A program made the position numbers and the translations under genes. Below, in pieces: positions 1 through 11,863 of a stretch of DNA of 64,000 bases (the first letter of the stretch is position 1; each line of letters starts with the position of its first letter). The DNA is from Diphasiastrum complanatum. Lineage: Eukaryota; Streptophyta; Lycopodiopsida; Lycopodiales; Lycopodiaceae. The stretch is from positions 19,001,303-19,065,302 of the forward strand of contig CM055098.1 in the NCBI GenBank assembly GCA_029204225.1. Reading direction: 5' to 3'. Under the pieces are notes generated by a model. The model made no database searches and was not told the DNA's origin. It worked only from the letters and a program-made list of their open reading frames with translations.

Positions 1-543
1 CAGCAAGTTAGCTCTCTCAAGCCTGCGAGCTTGGACACTCTTAAACATTCTAGCTCACTTCTTTAGAGTTGATTAGAGATTGCTATTGCACTCACTCCTT
101 ATTAGCATTGCGTTAAATTCAGACTTTTATTTAGTCACTCAGAGATAGCTTAGAGTACGCGGCTTCGATCCGCAAACTTGTTGTACTCACTTACATCTGT
201 TTTATTTCATACTGAATCAAAACTATCTTCTTATTGCGTTCAGCTTCGTCTTAGAATGTATGTGTTTCTGTAATTCTTTGCGACTGATTATTTGTCTAGT
301 AATTCAATGCTAAATGTTTGGATACGTAATCACTATAGTACTAATGATTTCAAAGTTGGTTACTATAAGATCTAATGTGACTTCTATGACTATTGTTTTG
401 TTCGAAATTGATAGGCGTAGTCATGCATAGAGAAAGAGGAAGATAGTTTATTCCGCTGCGCACGATAAGTTTTTATTCTTGTCGTTCGAATTCTTTTTAT
501 TCGAATCTTATTCGACCTATCTTTTACACACCTCTTTCCAACA
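1..543 (+). repeat. LTR-like remnant related to the Copia-1 LTR
   Basis: The 3' part resembles the U5 half of the Copia-1 LTRs: GATAGGCGTAGTCATGCATA at about 410-429 recurs nearly unchanged at 13818 and 20823, and all copies are followed by a block resembling ATTCCGNTGCGCACGA and a TTCG-rich stretch. It ends near 543 in CAACA, like the Copia-1 LTR end. The left end lies outside the window. No coding sequence is visible. It is probably a solo or truncated LTR of a family related to Copia-1. Confidence 0.5.
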
Positions 544-1580
544 TTGATACCATGTGGACATTCAAAAAATTTAACGTTCATCATTCACTAGAATAGCAAA
601 AGAGCAATCACAAAACCTCCTGGTAAAACAATACAAGAAGCTCACTGATGCTGGTAACTGAAAGCCAAAGGCCAATAGTCATTGAATGCGTAAAACCAAC
701 TACTAATGAACATTGTACCCAATCATTGCCCTTAACTAAAGTGTATAGCAAAAATTACCCTACAATATTCAAAAAGGGCCAAATTGCCCAATATAGATTA
801 CAATGTAATTAGGCTTGTAAAGTGCCATATATATCATCAATGTCGTTGCATGATATTGTTATAACCTTAATTAACCTTTGTATGCTCATAGATACAGTTC
901 GAATCTTTCACAATCATTGTGATATCTTTCATGTAAGTATGCTTTGTTTTTGCATTTATCCTAGTGAGTCTTTTGATCACAAACTCTATGTTATCTTGCA
1001 AGTTTGTGTTTAGTGATGGAATTGGCAAGGACACATTCAACAACCTTTGGTGCAATGGGATGATAGACCTCTTGACGAGACATGAAAGTCCTTGGATGTT
1101 TTTACACATACGTTACTACTTTAGGAGCAAGCTCATGCTCTTTATATTGTTATTAAAAAACTGTTTTGCCATTGTTAGTGTTGTACATGTTCCACTTTAA
1201 GCTAGAGATTTGATTTTTTCTCTGAAGAAGTTATTCACATTGAATATTTGTTGTTTCTACTAGTTCGAGGACAACTGCATTCTCTACACTAGGCTACTAT
1301 AATATTTCATGGAACTATATTTTCACAAATGTAGAGGTACAAAAGTAAAGTATGCAGCATAAGGCCCATCTAGTTTCATAGCCTAGAAAGTCAAACTATA
1401 CAAACAGCAAAACAAAATTATAGCACGTCATGTAGGGAGGTAGTCCAAGATAGATAACTAATATGCATGAGAAAAGTAGCAAAACGGAAACAAGCAGAAG
1501 CCGTGAGAGAGGGGGCTGGTCCCTCAAAAACTTGCTAGTTCTGAACCGTCCAAATCTTCCATAGGGCTACTAACCTACAG
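544..1580. other. Intergenic, no recognisable feature
   Basis: I see only short random reading frames here, with no domain motif, splice structure or repeat I can name. Confidence 0.5.
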
Positions 1581-1795
1581 ACATGGCAAAAGGTCAGAAT
1601 AGAACGATCAATGTCAGAGGAATCATCGCCCAGCAGAATGGTGTCAATTCCAAGAGAAAAGGGGAAGCCCCAAGTGACGAAGGCAATGCACAAGCTCTGT
1701 TCATAGTGCTCTGTGACAATGAAAAAATAGGTGCTCTGCAGTTTCCTCCTCCAACTGGCAAATCAGACAAAAGGCAGTTGTTCAAAAAGGGCCAC

Positions 1796-3175
1796 TTAGC
1801 TAACAAGGGCACGGACTTTGTGAGGATACGGTAGGCAAGGTACCTTAGCTTCCCTATAGGGAGGGAGTGGCAGTGGATAGTCTTTTACGCCAACAGGAGG
1901 GCAAGTTAGTAAGAGCCCAAAGGGAATTAAGGTAGGTAGGAAAAAGGGAAGGGTGCCAACGAGTGCATGGAATGATAGCTGATTAGGGCTGGGTCTAAGG
2001 GAGATGCCCAACCATCCAGATAAATCAGAGAAGAAGGGGCAATGTGTAGACCAATTGTAGAGGACGAAGTGGGAAAAAAGAGAGAACATTGGAAGGCAAA
2101 ATTTGACACAATGGAACATGGACAAGCTGACACAAGGTGGTAAGTCCCTTGGAGGCCAAGGAAGAGGCAAGACGTGGGTGAGCAGAGAAAAGAGGGAGAG
2201 AAGAGGAGGAAAAAGGGAAAAGGTCTAGATTGGCTCATCGGGAGGCAAGATCGAGGTGTCAGTCCAAGAGAGGAGGGAGCGGAAGTCAAGGAAGACAAGG
2301 GCTAGATTCCTGAAAACGGAAGGGGCTTTAAAGCGAAAGTGGCAGCCAAAGAGAGAAGTTTAGAGAAAAGAGGAAGGAGCTTAAGCAGGGAGGGAACCAC
2401 GACAGAAGAAGCAAGGTAAGAAAGAAGAAGAGAGTTCCAATGCTGGGAAGGATGTGTAAGAGCAGAAAGGCGACGAAGCACCAAGGATTTATTATTGTGA
2501 GAGGGGTCAGGGATGCCAAGGCCTTTGTCAACCGTGGCGGCTGTACAGACAGCCCAGGGAAGCAGAGGTCGCTTCCTTGCCCAAAGGAATTGACAAATAA
2601 TCTTGGCGAGGGAATCATGGAGGGAGTGGGTGGTTATAAAGATAGAGGAGAAATAAACAAGGTAGTCTGAAAGAATATGTCTAACAACCAATACCCTGGA
2701 AAAAGACATAAAAGAAGGGTTCCATAAACAAGCTTCCCGGTAAAGCACTGGAGAAACCAGCCGGTACGCTTGGAAGAGGTGAGTAGAATACCAAAGGAGA
2801 TGCCAAGGAGACAGGTGACCATACCATGAGGGACAATCCGAATACCCAAGGAGGATACCCAAGAAGGGGTAATGGCAACAATAATATGAGAAGCGACAAG
2901 GAGCTATAGCAGAATTTTACAAACAGGGAGAGAAGGTGTCAAACATGGGTCTCTGAGAGAAAGGACATGAGGATGACATCATCAACAAAGAGCTGGTGAA
3001 AAAGAGGGCCTAGGGGTGAAAAAACAAGAGCAATTTGACGAATGGAAGGAGCGTGATGGAGAGCACGGGAAAGGGGTTCTGTGGCGATGGCGAAGAGCAT
3101 AGGTGAGAGTGGATAGCCTTGGCGGATACCGCGGGGACGGGGGGGGGGAAGAAGAGAGAGGAGAGGCATCCATTA
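1796..3175 (-). pseudogene. Decayed LINE (non-LTR retrotransposon) reverse transcriptase, 5'-truncated
   Basis: On the minus strand, about 2939-3169 reads RGIRQGYPLSPMLFAIA followed by LFVDDVIL. These are the RT block RGxxQGDPLSPxLF and the F(A/V)DD catalytic block of LINE polymerases. Further 3', about 2302-2862 reads FLWARK, then KGLGIPDPSHNNKSLVLRRL, the conserved C-terminal part of plant LINE ORF2. Stops and frame changes separate the pieces. The endonuclease and first RT blocks are missing, so the copy is 5'-truncated, as is usual for LINEs. Sequence down to about 1796 keeps the same proline/serine-rich composition and is probably the 3' end, but I see no poly(A) tail or target-site duplication. 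The family is secure; the clade is not. Confidence 0.72.
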
Positions 3176-3209
3176 AGGAGAATCCTTGAAGAAGAAGAAT
3201 AATAATAAA

Positions 3210-3860
3210 GGGCCCGACCTAAGCAATACTTAATTCTAAACTAAAAAAATGTAGCCATATCGTGTGTCGTGATGCACTTCCTAACTCTATTGGAAAGAGG
3301 TGAAGTGAGTTAGTTCGATAAGTCGAAGATGTAAGTGACCTATTGAGCGCAACGGAATAAACCTTTTTTCCTAATGCATGACTGCGCCTATCAATATTGA
3401 ACAAAGCTATAATGACAGAAGTCACGTTCTAGCAACCAACTTTGAAATCGTTAGCACTAAAGTGATTTTGTAGCCAAACAATGATGTATTGAATATTGCA
3501 AGGTTGATGTATTCAACAAAATAGACAAAACAATAAGAGATTTATTAGTTACAAATAACTACAGAGAAGCATACATTCTAACATGATATTGAAGGACATA
3601 GATTGATTCAATAAGTAGCATACAAATCAGATGATGAGAGCACAAAACATTAGCGGAAGAAACCGTGTACTCTAAGCTATCTTTGAGTAACTGAAAACCA
3701 TGTCTGATGCACTTCCGTTGACAAGCAGTAAGCGCTAATAGCAATACTCTAATAGAACTCTAAAAGAGATGTTGAGCTAGAGAGCTAAGTTAGAGCTTAA
3801 GAGAGCTAGAGAAGTCTTTGATGATCAGCTATTTACTAAAGCAATTAACGTGTGGATCCA
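3210..3860 (-). repeat. Inverted LTR-like remnant related to 1-543
   Basis: Read on the minus strand, this stretch parallels 1-543 in order: a TTAGCTCTCT-rich start, TTTAGAGTT...TTAGAG, GATAGCTTAGAGTAC, then GATAGGCGCAGTCATGCAT and TTATTCCGTTGCGC. It lies in the opposite orientation to the copy at the window start. The two flank the LINE remnant. They could be two independent solo LTRs or an inverted pair; similarity is diverged and was judged by eye. Confidence 0.5.
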
Positions 3861-5364
3861 CAATAGGACAGCTAATCAGGCCGCAATCGCATTTGGTAAA
3901 TGGCCATTTGCACTGTCATCCATCCAGTTAGGACTTCCCGAAAATTTACTTGCAAAGTGGTTAGGGCAAGTCTTTAGCTTCATATGAAGTGGAACAATAA
4001 CTGTCATTCTTCGACATGTCGACTCCTTCAACTTTCGTCGACGTCGTCGATAAGTCGGATGATGTCCGATATGTCGGAGCCATTGTTGAGCAATTCTGTG
4101 TAAAAACATGAATAAAATTGCAAAACTGGATAATGAAGTGGATGAAAATTAAAGATCGATTATTCGGATGAATCACTCCGATAGTAAAATAATCCAGCAA
4201 ACTCAAGTTACAATTTAATAGCTAATGTTTACTTCACATTGTCATCTCTTTTAAAGCTCACATTAAAGATAATTTGTTTTAGTTGGGAGTGTTATGGACA
4301 CACATTTCAGATGTACATTTGTATACATTGAGATTCACAACCTATTTTTGTTGCCATTTTACTATTCTTGGGCCTAAACACAAAGTTTGCTTTCAAGCAT
4401 AATGCAATTTAACGGGTGCAATCCTTTTGGGTGAATATTACTTTTCTTGTCTCCCTCATTTTGGAGATTTTGGCCACTTTCACATTTCTAAATCAGTATT
4501 CATAGGAGCTAAAAACACTCATTGGTTAATTGATTGATTTGGTCATTCAAGCTCTTAGTTGGAGAGTGTTATTTAAGGACATCGGAAAGAAGCCTGCCTA
4601 GGATATGTGTAGTTTACAATTTACATTTGAGTTTTTTTTGCTGGAGATTGCTTTGTGAATTCTGTTTTGTACTTTATTTAATACTAAAATATTTGTGATT
4701 GAGATTCATAACACACCAAGAGACATAAGTTAACGCCACGCAAATAAGACTTGAATCCAAATATTATAACTAAAGACATCCAATTTAAAAACTTTTAATG
4801 ATTCATTGTATCTCCCCTTCACAAATAACAAAGGTAAACAACAAACGAACATTGACAAGAGCGTGCAAGACATTTACTTGACAAAGTACCTACAATTATC
4901 AAGTTCAACTCTAAGCAAAGAATATCTATATAAGAGCAAGATGCAACTAATTGAATAATTTTGGCCTCTCCATGTGTTGGGCTTCCATGTGTGATGGGCC
5001 TTCTACTTTATTTTATTGTCTTTTAGGGTTTTAAGGACTAGTTTGTGGAAATTATACCTCCCCTCAAATCAGATGATAATAGTGCGACTTAACACATGAT
5101 GTGAATCTAGATAGGTATTCTTAAGGGTGGGTATTGAAACTTCATACCTTGTATATATTAAAAATCTTTATACATATCTTTTGGTCTTAATACAAGAGAA
5201 AAAATAAATAAGACCATATAAGGGAGTCTAGGCTATAGATTTTGCCCACCATACTGAGAGATCCTCAGTTTAACCAAAATTTTCTTACATTCTGAAGCAC
5301 TTTGATATACAAGTATGTGTTTAGAGTCACTGACAACTTATACATATCATCATTCTACTTGATT
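3861..5364. other. Intergenic, no recognisable gene
   Basis: AT-rich sequence with no motif-bearing reading frame. It is the 3' flank of the minus-strand gene that ends at 5365. Confidence 0.5.
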
Positions 5365-8300
5365 TTATTCCTTTTTGAATTCTGCCTCTCTTGCCAGAGC
5401 AGAGATGTAATTTAAATCAAGAACACCTTTTGCTCCCCAACCTCTCGATCCTGGGTGGACTTGTGGTCTGAACTTCTCATACAAAATGTATCCTACTTTT
5501 CCAATTTCATCAGGAGAATATTTGCATGCCAAAGTTGCCATGGCTTCTGCAATCAACCCCACAAAACAAAACACAGCTAGTAAGAAATTACTGGTCAGCA
5601 CACAATACAATACTCTCTGACAAAATGAGCCCTTTATTATCTTGATATAAATTATACAATAAGAAAGAGGCACTTCAAAGCACAAACCTTCATGTATCTA
5701 AGAGATTGATTAAAAGAAATATATCAGCAAAGGCCCATGAAGTGCACTCCCACTTGAATAACAGGCCTTGATGCTTATGGCAGAAGGGAAGGTGTTCTTC
5801 AATAATCCTTTATGAAAGAAGTGAAGTAGTTATAACTGAACTGAAATTCGTTTGTGAGGGTTGGAATGAGAGGTTACTGGAGATCGTACTAAAAGAGAGG
5901 CAGAAGGTAGCAGAGAAAAACAATAAGCCCCGATTTTAAAAAATCCAAGCTTAACTGCCAATGAAGAACAGTGAATGAAAGAAAATGATCATTTTGGAAT
6001 AGTGGAGAAATTTGATTTCTAGAAAACTGACAAGAATCTGTGGGGCCTAAACATTTGACCACCTTCCCTCCCATTGCTGCATTTAGGGATGCAAGAAATG
6101 GTGCAATTCTATTATGAGGAGAAAAAATAAGACCATGTTAGAATTCAATAATCAATTAGCCACAGCAGCAGAGACATATTTGCAGATAAGCTCACTGATC
6201 AGCAAAATTTGTTCGTTAGTTTTATCTGCAAGTCTAACAATCAGCAAGAGACATAGTTCAAAGTATTTATGTATGGATGCAAGGAGATTTTGAGTTACAC
6301 ATTATGAGCCCCGTTTCTCCAGAAGTTTACGTGGTATGGCATATTTTTCCTCTGCGAGGACACTGTGATTTCTAATGATGAAGGTAAAAATGTGTACCTT
6401 TCACTCGGTCGTAATCAGTACCAAATTTTCGCAGAAGGTAGGACTTCACCGTTCTGGAAGGAATTGGCTTATCATTTTGTAAAGCCAACCTAAGACCTGC
6501 TGATGTCATCCTTACTGGAACCCTTGTACCAAACACTTCAAAACGTTCCGCAGGTCTTTTTTTCCTCGTTCGTGCTCCTTTCGCTTCAATCAATCCTAAT
6601 CTTTGCCCTTTACTATGAGCATACACCCCAGCTATGTGCTTTCCATAGGTTAATCCCTCTTCAAATTGATAGCCCTCCTTCTGTGCAACTACAGCGACCC
6701 AAAGTGTCAAAACCGGAGCTCTGTTAACTCTAACTTGATTATCTTGGTCCTCCTGTGTTTTCTTCTGTTCATCTTTCTCCACCTTTAAATCCTTCCCCTG
6801 ACTGTGTTCTTCTTTCACAATATTAGGTTCTGCAATCAAATCATACATAACCTTACAGCACATATTTTAAAGTACCAAAAGCGGAACAAAAAGTCCTTAT
6901 TAAGATATCCGTCATAGTACATAGTTTCTCAGGCAGCTCATTTGAGTGCCTAATCATCTCACATACCCAATAGAACAATCAGAAAGGAAAAGCAGAACAG
7001 CAGACTGGGAATTGTGTTTAGAATTGGGTTCTAAACACAAAATAGATTGCAACATTGAGAAATTTTAAAATATGAGGGCATTTCAACTCCGCACATAACA
7101 AGGAAGAGAAGTTGAAAAGGCAGATATGAAGTACCATTCAATGGAAGAGTATGTGTTATTTAAATGACCACATATGCAGATAATAGTTGTGCTACCAAGT
7201 GTGGGTTTTTACTACTCGAAGCACATTATGAGCCTAGCATATGTCACAGTCCTTACAAAAGCTGCTCACTAGTCGCATATAGAATGCTAATTGATAGTAT
7301 CAAGAATCAAACTCTTCAAAAATCCAGAATTCTCATTATACTGCACTGTCAACATATGTAGAGACGCAATCGACCTTTGTCATGTATCTTTTCTTCATAT
7401 GGTTCTGTTTTCCTGGGTTTCTTGCTTGGATGCTTTAGAATGTGTGCTTCCTCCTTTTGGTCTACATCTGTCCACAAATTTCTGCCAAATCAATCCAACA
7501 ACCTTATTTCTATATAATGTGTGCAAACGCAGAAGCATAGTATTCAAAGTCTAAATAACAATACAAACAAGGCTTGTAAAAAGCTACTAGAAAGATCATA
7601 AGAGAGTTAACTGCAGTCGAAGCAAGGGGAAAGAGTAACTAAAACTGCTATTTCCAGTAGAAACCTTGGTCAAATCCCACCCACAGACTAAATGTCAGCT
7701 CTATTCTAGCATGTTCAACAAGTGTCCAGTAAGATCCTGGTACCTCCCAACGGTGTCCATAAATAACGCCTACTTGATATAACCCATGCTCTTGCAATGT
7801 GCATTGAAATTACAAACTCATGGATTTGACAAGGTGTTTCAGGGAATACTTGGATACATGGCATGCCAAATAAACTATTCATCTTACTTCACATCTCAAT
7901 CATAGCTGACTTAGGCTTCAAATTGAACCTTACCAATATAGAGCCTCTTCTAACTTTTAAAATTGACTTGAGCAGCATTAAGGAAAAATACATTGTACAG
8001 TTAAACATAACTGCTTTGAATACACTATCTTGGCTCAATGTCATGCACTATTCACAAAAGCCTAAACTGATGGCAGAATTGTTTTAAGGAATGTCCGTGT
8101 CCATCTAGAAGGCATGCTAAGGAGTGGAGGTAAGGAAATCCGTCGAACTTAAAGAGCATAGAATAACAAGCAAATTGGCTCAATGTCATGCACTATTTAC
8201 AATAGCCTGAACTGGAAGCAGATTAACTGCATAAAATGTCCATGTCCTGGTAGTAGGCATGCTAGAGTTAGGATAATTACATTTCATAGAAGATCATATA

Positions 8301-8514
8301 GTGCAGGTAAAGAAATCAGTTGAGCTGAAAGAACATAAAATAACAGGCAAATAGCTGCATACTTTGGTTTGGCTCAATGTCATGCACTATTTCAGTAGCC
8401 TAAACTGACAGCAGAATAATTTTTTGACAGACACTGACCAGGTTCTTTCTTCACAGATTTTTCCTCTCTTTTCTCCCTTGGAAGACTAGTAGCTGAAGGC
8501 TGCTTCCGAGGCAT
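5365..8514 (-). CDS. Conserved protein of unknown function, 229 aa, three exons
   Basis: Three coding exons on the minus strand join cleanly: exon 1 8439-8514, exon 2 6398-6829, exon 3 5365-5546. The introns (6830-8438 and 5547-6397) are GT-AG and both phase 1; each split codon gives GAA. The total of 690 nt encodes 229 residues and a stop. Residues 1-60 are charged and Lys/Glu-rich, probably disordered. The core starts with PVLTLWVAVVAQKEGY and contains a Gly-Leu-Thr-Tyr-Gly-Lys helix motif, an Arg/Lys-rich stretch (ARTRKKRPAERFEVFG) and a C-terminal LYEKFRP...GWGAKGVLDL block. From memory, similar patterns (LTLWAxVVAExxGF..., LYExFRP...GWGAKGxLDL) occur in small uncharacterised bacterial, fungal and plant proteins, but I know no established function. 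The start at 8514 is the last in-frame ATG before the basic region; the frame is open further upstream, so a longer N-terminus is possible. Confidence 0.8.
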
Positions 8515-8692
8515 ACCGTAATTTACCAAAGAGATTTGTCTTCGATAGAACGAACTGTTATCGCTAATCTTTTCACAGAAATACAGCGTCTGAGAATACT
8601 GCGTCGATGCAGCCACTGTGAGAGCATTGAGAGGGGATGGCGATGCAGTCTTAACGGCACGGTATATTGGATGCTCGATCACTTGGATTGTT

Positions 8693-8780
8693 CCCACGTG
8701 GCAAATTGCCAACTGGACGCATGCTTGGTTTATTTCTAAAACGTGGCATGATCTCAACGCTCGTCACAAAATCCAACGGT
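8693..8780 (-). promoter_or_regulatory. Promoter motifs of the 229-aa gene: G-box and ATCCAACGGT
   Basis: About 180-270 bp upstream of the start codon lie CCACGTGG (8694-8701, a palindromic G-box), a second ACGTGGC (8741) and the decamer ATCCAACGGT (8771-8780). The same decamer and G-boxes occur upstream of the DRP1 gene near 60.1-60.7 kb. A CCAAT/TATA-like CCAATATACC (minus strand, about 8661-8670) sits closer to the gene. The motifs are visible; their use as binding sites is inferred. Confidence 0.45.
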
Positions 8781-9475
8781 GTTGAATACTAGAGGTTGAA
8801 TGCTATCCTAAAATAGAAGAACCATGACAAAGCAATGTGGCTCCCTATCCATATTCCAAGTGGCAATAACTTCACGTAGCTGGCCCATTTCCTCGTTAGG
8901 GCATTTTTTTTTTTGTTGGGCGGGGGGAGGGGGGGATGTGTCAGGCATGGGAACATCAATACATATGGACTTGTGTTTAAGCTCCATAGTGCCCATTATT
9001 ACTTTAGGCCTTCCAAGGAGTATTTAGATATCAGACATGCATTCACTTAAAAAAAAAATTGGATCATGTTGGGTAAAGTAAACAATCTGCAAATTATGTG
9101 GAGTTTGTTTTTTTTTGCATACATGATTAAGCAACTAATGGCTGTTATATAGAAATATGTACAACCTGGCAATGCCATTTACGAAGATCAACTTCTTAGA
9201 TGCTCGAGCTTGCACCTTTCTAGTGGCAGTCAACAGCTCTACCCATACACCCCACTGTGATGGATTTATGTGAAGTTTAAATACATCATCTTCGATGTCT
9301 AGTCTACACATTCGCTTCCTGCCAATGTCTTGCTACACACCTGGTCACTTAGTCTAGACATTCCCTTCCTACCTACATCATGCTACACACATGGTCACAT
9401 GAATTAGGCTCTCCCTATATAAGGCAGTAGCTACCTACCTATTTCATGCTACACATACACCTAGTCGTGTGAATT

Positions 9476-9478
<3 letters not shown>
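8781..9478. other. Intergenic, imperfect repeats with TGCTACACA
   Basis: There is a G-rich patch near 8920-8937. From about 9290 to 9478 a degenerate tandem block repeats CTACCTAC...ATGCTACACA...GGTCAC about three times before running into the CT microsatellite. No gene is seen. Confidence 0.45.

Positions 9479-9538
<60 letters not shown>
9479..9538. repeat. (CT)n microsatellite, about 60 bp
   Basis: This is an uninterrupted CT dinucleotide run. A shorter CA run lies near 9900-9918. Confidence 0.95.
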
Positions 9539-9541
<3 letters not shown>

Positions 9542-10851
9542 TAACTTGTATCGAGCTATTCTCTTTTATTGGGCAAGGTACATTGTGGTCCCTCTTCAAA
9601 GTAATTAAGACACTTATGTTGTGAGCTAGCTCTCTCCTAGGTCACTTCAGCTTTTGGTCGACATATAATATTTAATGATGTGTCTTTGATATGGTGCCTA
9701 TGACCCTAAATAAAATGTTAAAATTTTATTTGGCATTTCGTTTTTGTTGCGATAGTCTTTTACAATAGCTTAATAGATGCACAATTTATTGTACATGGTA
9801 CATAATAAAGGAGCACAGGTTTCCAAACATCAACAACAGAATCGAACCTACATCTACACTAGCATAGCAAGCCACATGTGAGCTCGTGCGTGCACGCACA
9901 AACACACACACACACACAGTTGGGCGGATTTTTCGTCGAGGGATTGGTCCCCCACACCGTGAGTGATCAGGGTAACGCCGCTTCCAATCCCGAGGGCCGT
10001 CCTAATCACCCCATACTTTTGGGTCAATGAGAGTTTTCCATGCTATCAAAGGTATGACCACTGGGAGATGCATAACTACACAGTGTTTGAGGTTGGTCAC
10101 TGGAATTTCGAAGAAAGTCAATATTAAAGAATAAACCGTTTTGGTGGTCTCAACTTTTACGACTTGGATCTCAGCGTGCAACTCACACTCCGCACGAAGT
10201 GACTGTTTGAGCAAGTTGGCTTCAGAGCATGCGAATCTCACGACAACGTTACTTGCATGTTTTTTTACTACGTTCACTTCATGCATGCAAAATATTAGAT
10301 TTTATGAGTTAGGGTTACATTCTATTTGTGAATTGAAAATAGGAATGCTTTTAATGGAGTTTGATCCTTACTTTGAAGTGGCCAAGATTGTGTAAGAGGA
10401 GAATTGCGTGAGATAGAGTTTGTTGTGCAACTCCATCATTTGCTTTTCCAATTGCTTTGGGTGATCAATGGGATCAATTTTTGAAGCCAATTACATACTA
10501 TTTGTGAGAGCTACTTTGAGCAAGCAGACATGGGATGCAAGCTAAGTGGTGAACGAATGAAAATGTGAATCGTCCAATACACCTAAAAAGTGAAACTGAA
10601 AGATCATATGTTGACTAGAAGGGTATATCCTGCAAGCGATTAGGTAACATTTGTTGTCTTCTTAGTTGTTGTTACATACCCATAAGGGCACATAACGGAT
10701 TACCTGATTCTTTGGGACAGAACGCTGGTCTGGAGCTATAGATCATTTGGGTGCCACATGTCAGTGTTGACTCTTTGCTATGGACCTGATTCAATGTGCA
10801 CAATTGACGTGTATCATTGGTCAAGCGTGACCCCTATGGTCAGAGATGACC
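9539..10851. other. Intergenic, no recognisable gene
   Basis: No motif-bearing frame is seen. The short open frames at about 10002-10395 on both strands show no recognisable domain. Confidence 0.45.
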
Positions 10852-11326
10852 TATTATGTCCATGTCCTATATATAGGACTCAGCATATCCCTAGACTTGG
10901 TTATCCGGTACTCCTAAGTATGAGATTATTAGTTATGCCATGCCATTTCGGACTAGTTAATAACCTTGTGAGGGCCCAGGTGCTCTAATTGGACCTATGG
11001 AACTTTTGCATGGTGATTGATGGCTTTTGGTGCAAGAATAGGAGGTCAAATGCTTTTGATATGAATAGGCGAATCCAAGAGAGCATATTCTCTAGCTTTT
11101 GGAGAGTGTTTATCTTGTAGGAACTCGCCCATCTCCTCATTGAATTCTTTTGTTTCCAAGAGCCAGGATCCTCTTCGCTCTTACATTCAGTCACCATGGC
11201 TTCGGGGTGAAGCGGTTAGGGATTTGACTATTCGTTTCTTGGTTGGTTGGGTGGTTTGGCTCCACAGGTGTCCTTTCGGTTGCATGCAACAGGATCTAGG
11301 TAGATCCTCACTTGGCGATCCTTACA
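10852..11326 (+). repeat. LTR of a Gypsy-type element, followed by a primer-binding site
   Basis: It starts TATTATGTCCATG (mutated TG) and ends CTTACA. One base later comes TAGTATCAGAGCC (11328-11340), a one-base variant of the initiator-Met tRNA binding site. Its start, its CTAGACTTGG and CCTTGTGAGG blocks and its end parallel the LTR at 25403-25928. Only about 90 bp of its internal region remain before another LTR begins at 11431, so this element was probably cut off by a later insertion. Confidence 0.65.
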
Positions 11327-11430
11327 GTAGTATCAGAGCCAGAGACTTTGCATCGATCAGAAGGTAGAGTTGTTTTTTGTTTTTTCCCAGCCTTTTTGTA
11401 TATCCGCCTTGCTTTTTACTTCATGGCGAT

Positions 11431-11863
11431 TGTCATGCCCATGACTAATCTCGAGTAGCGTGTCCATGCTAGGGACCGATAGACCGACAACCCGTAAGTT
11501 TATTGTGACTATAAGGGATTTGGGGCCCTTATGTGTACATGGTCATAATTAATGGTGAGAACTGGATGACGTGGTTCAGATAGGCTGCAGAGGTGTCCAG
11601 TGAGGTGTCATAGTGCGCTACTAGTGGTACATGGGCCTTGGAGGTTATAAGTATACCTATTGGGCTCTCACTAGTGTATGCTTGATAGCATGACCGGTGG
11701 CAGGATGCTGCTGGTGTGATGCCACACTCCTCTTTGTGATTGATCCATAGCTTGGGGGCTAGATCCGTTCGATCTAGGTTTGGTTGGGGTCCACCATCAG
11801 GTTCCCTTGTGTTGCTTGCGATTGGCATGCTTAGAATAGGATCCTCGGATTGAGGACTTTATA
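11431..11863 (+). repeat. LTR, same family as 22266-22759 (Gypsy chromovirus)
   Basis: It begins TGTCATGCCCATGAC and matches 22266-22759 along its whole length, with a roughly 56-bp deletion after ATAATTAATGG. Both copies end GGACTTTATA. It is probably the 5' LTR of the chromovirus remnant whose 3' part lies at 20985-22265. I could not find a matching 5-bp target duplication outside the pair, so the pairing is inferred. Confidence 0.7.

Noticed and set aside
1583-1834. A plus-strand 83-codon frame over the LINE end
   Set aside because: It shadows the proline-rich minus-strand LINE sequence; no motif of its own.
5365-5685. The 106-codon frame as a separate gene beginning at 5685
   Set aside because: The first 46 codons are intron 2; the acceptor at 5547-5548 and phase match with exon 2 show it is the last exon of the 229-aa gene.
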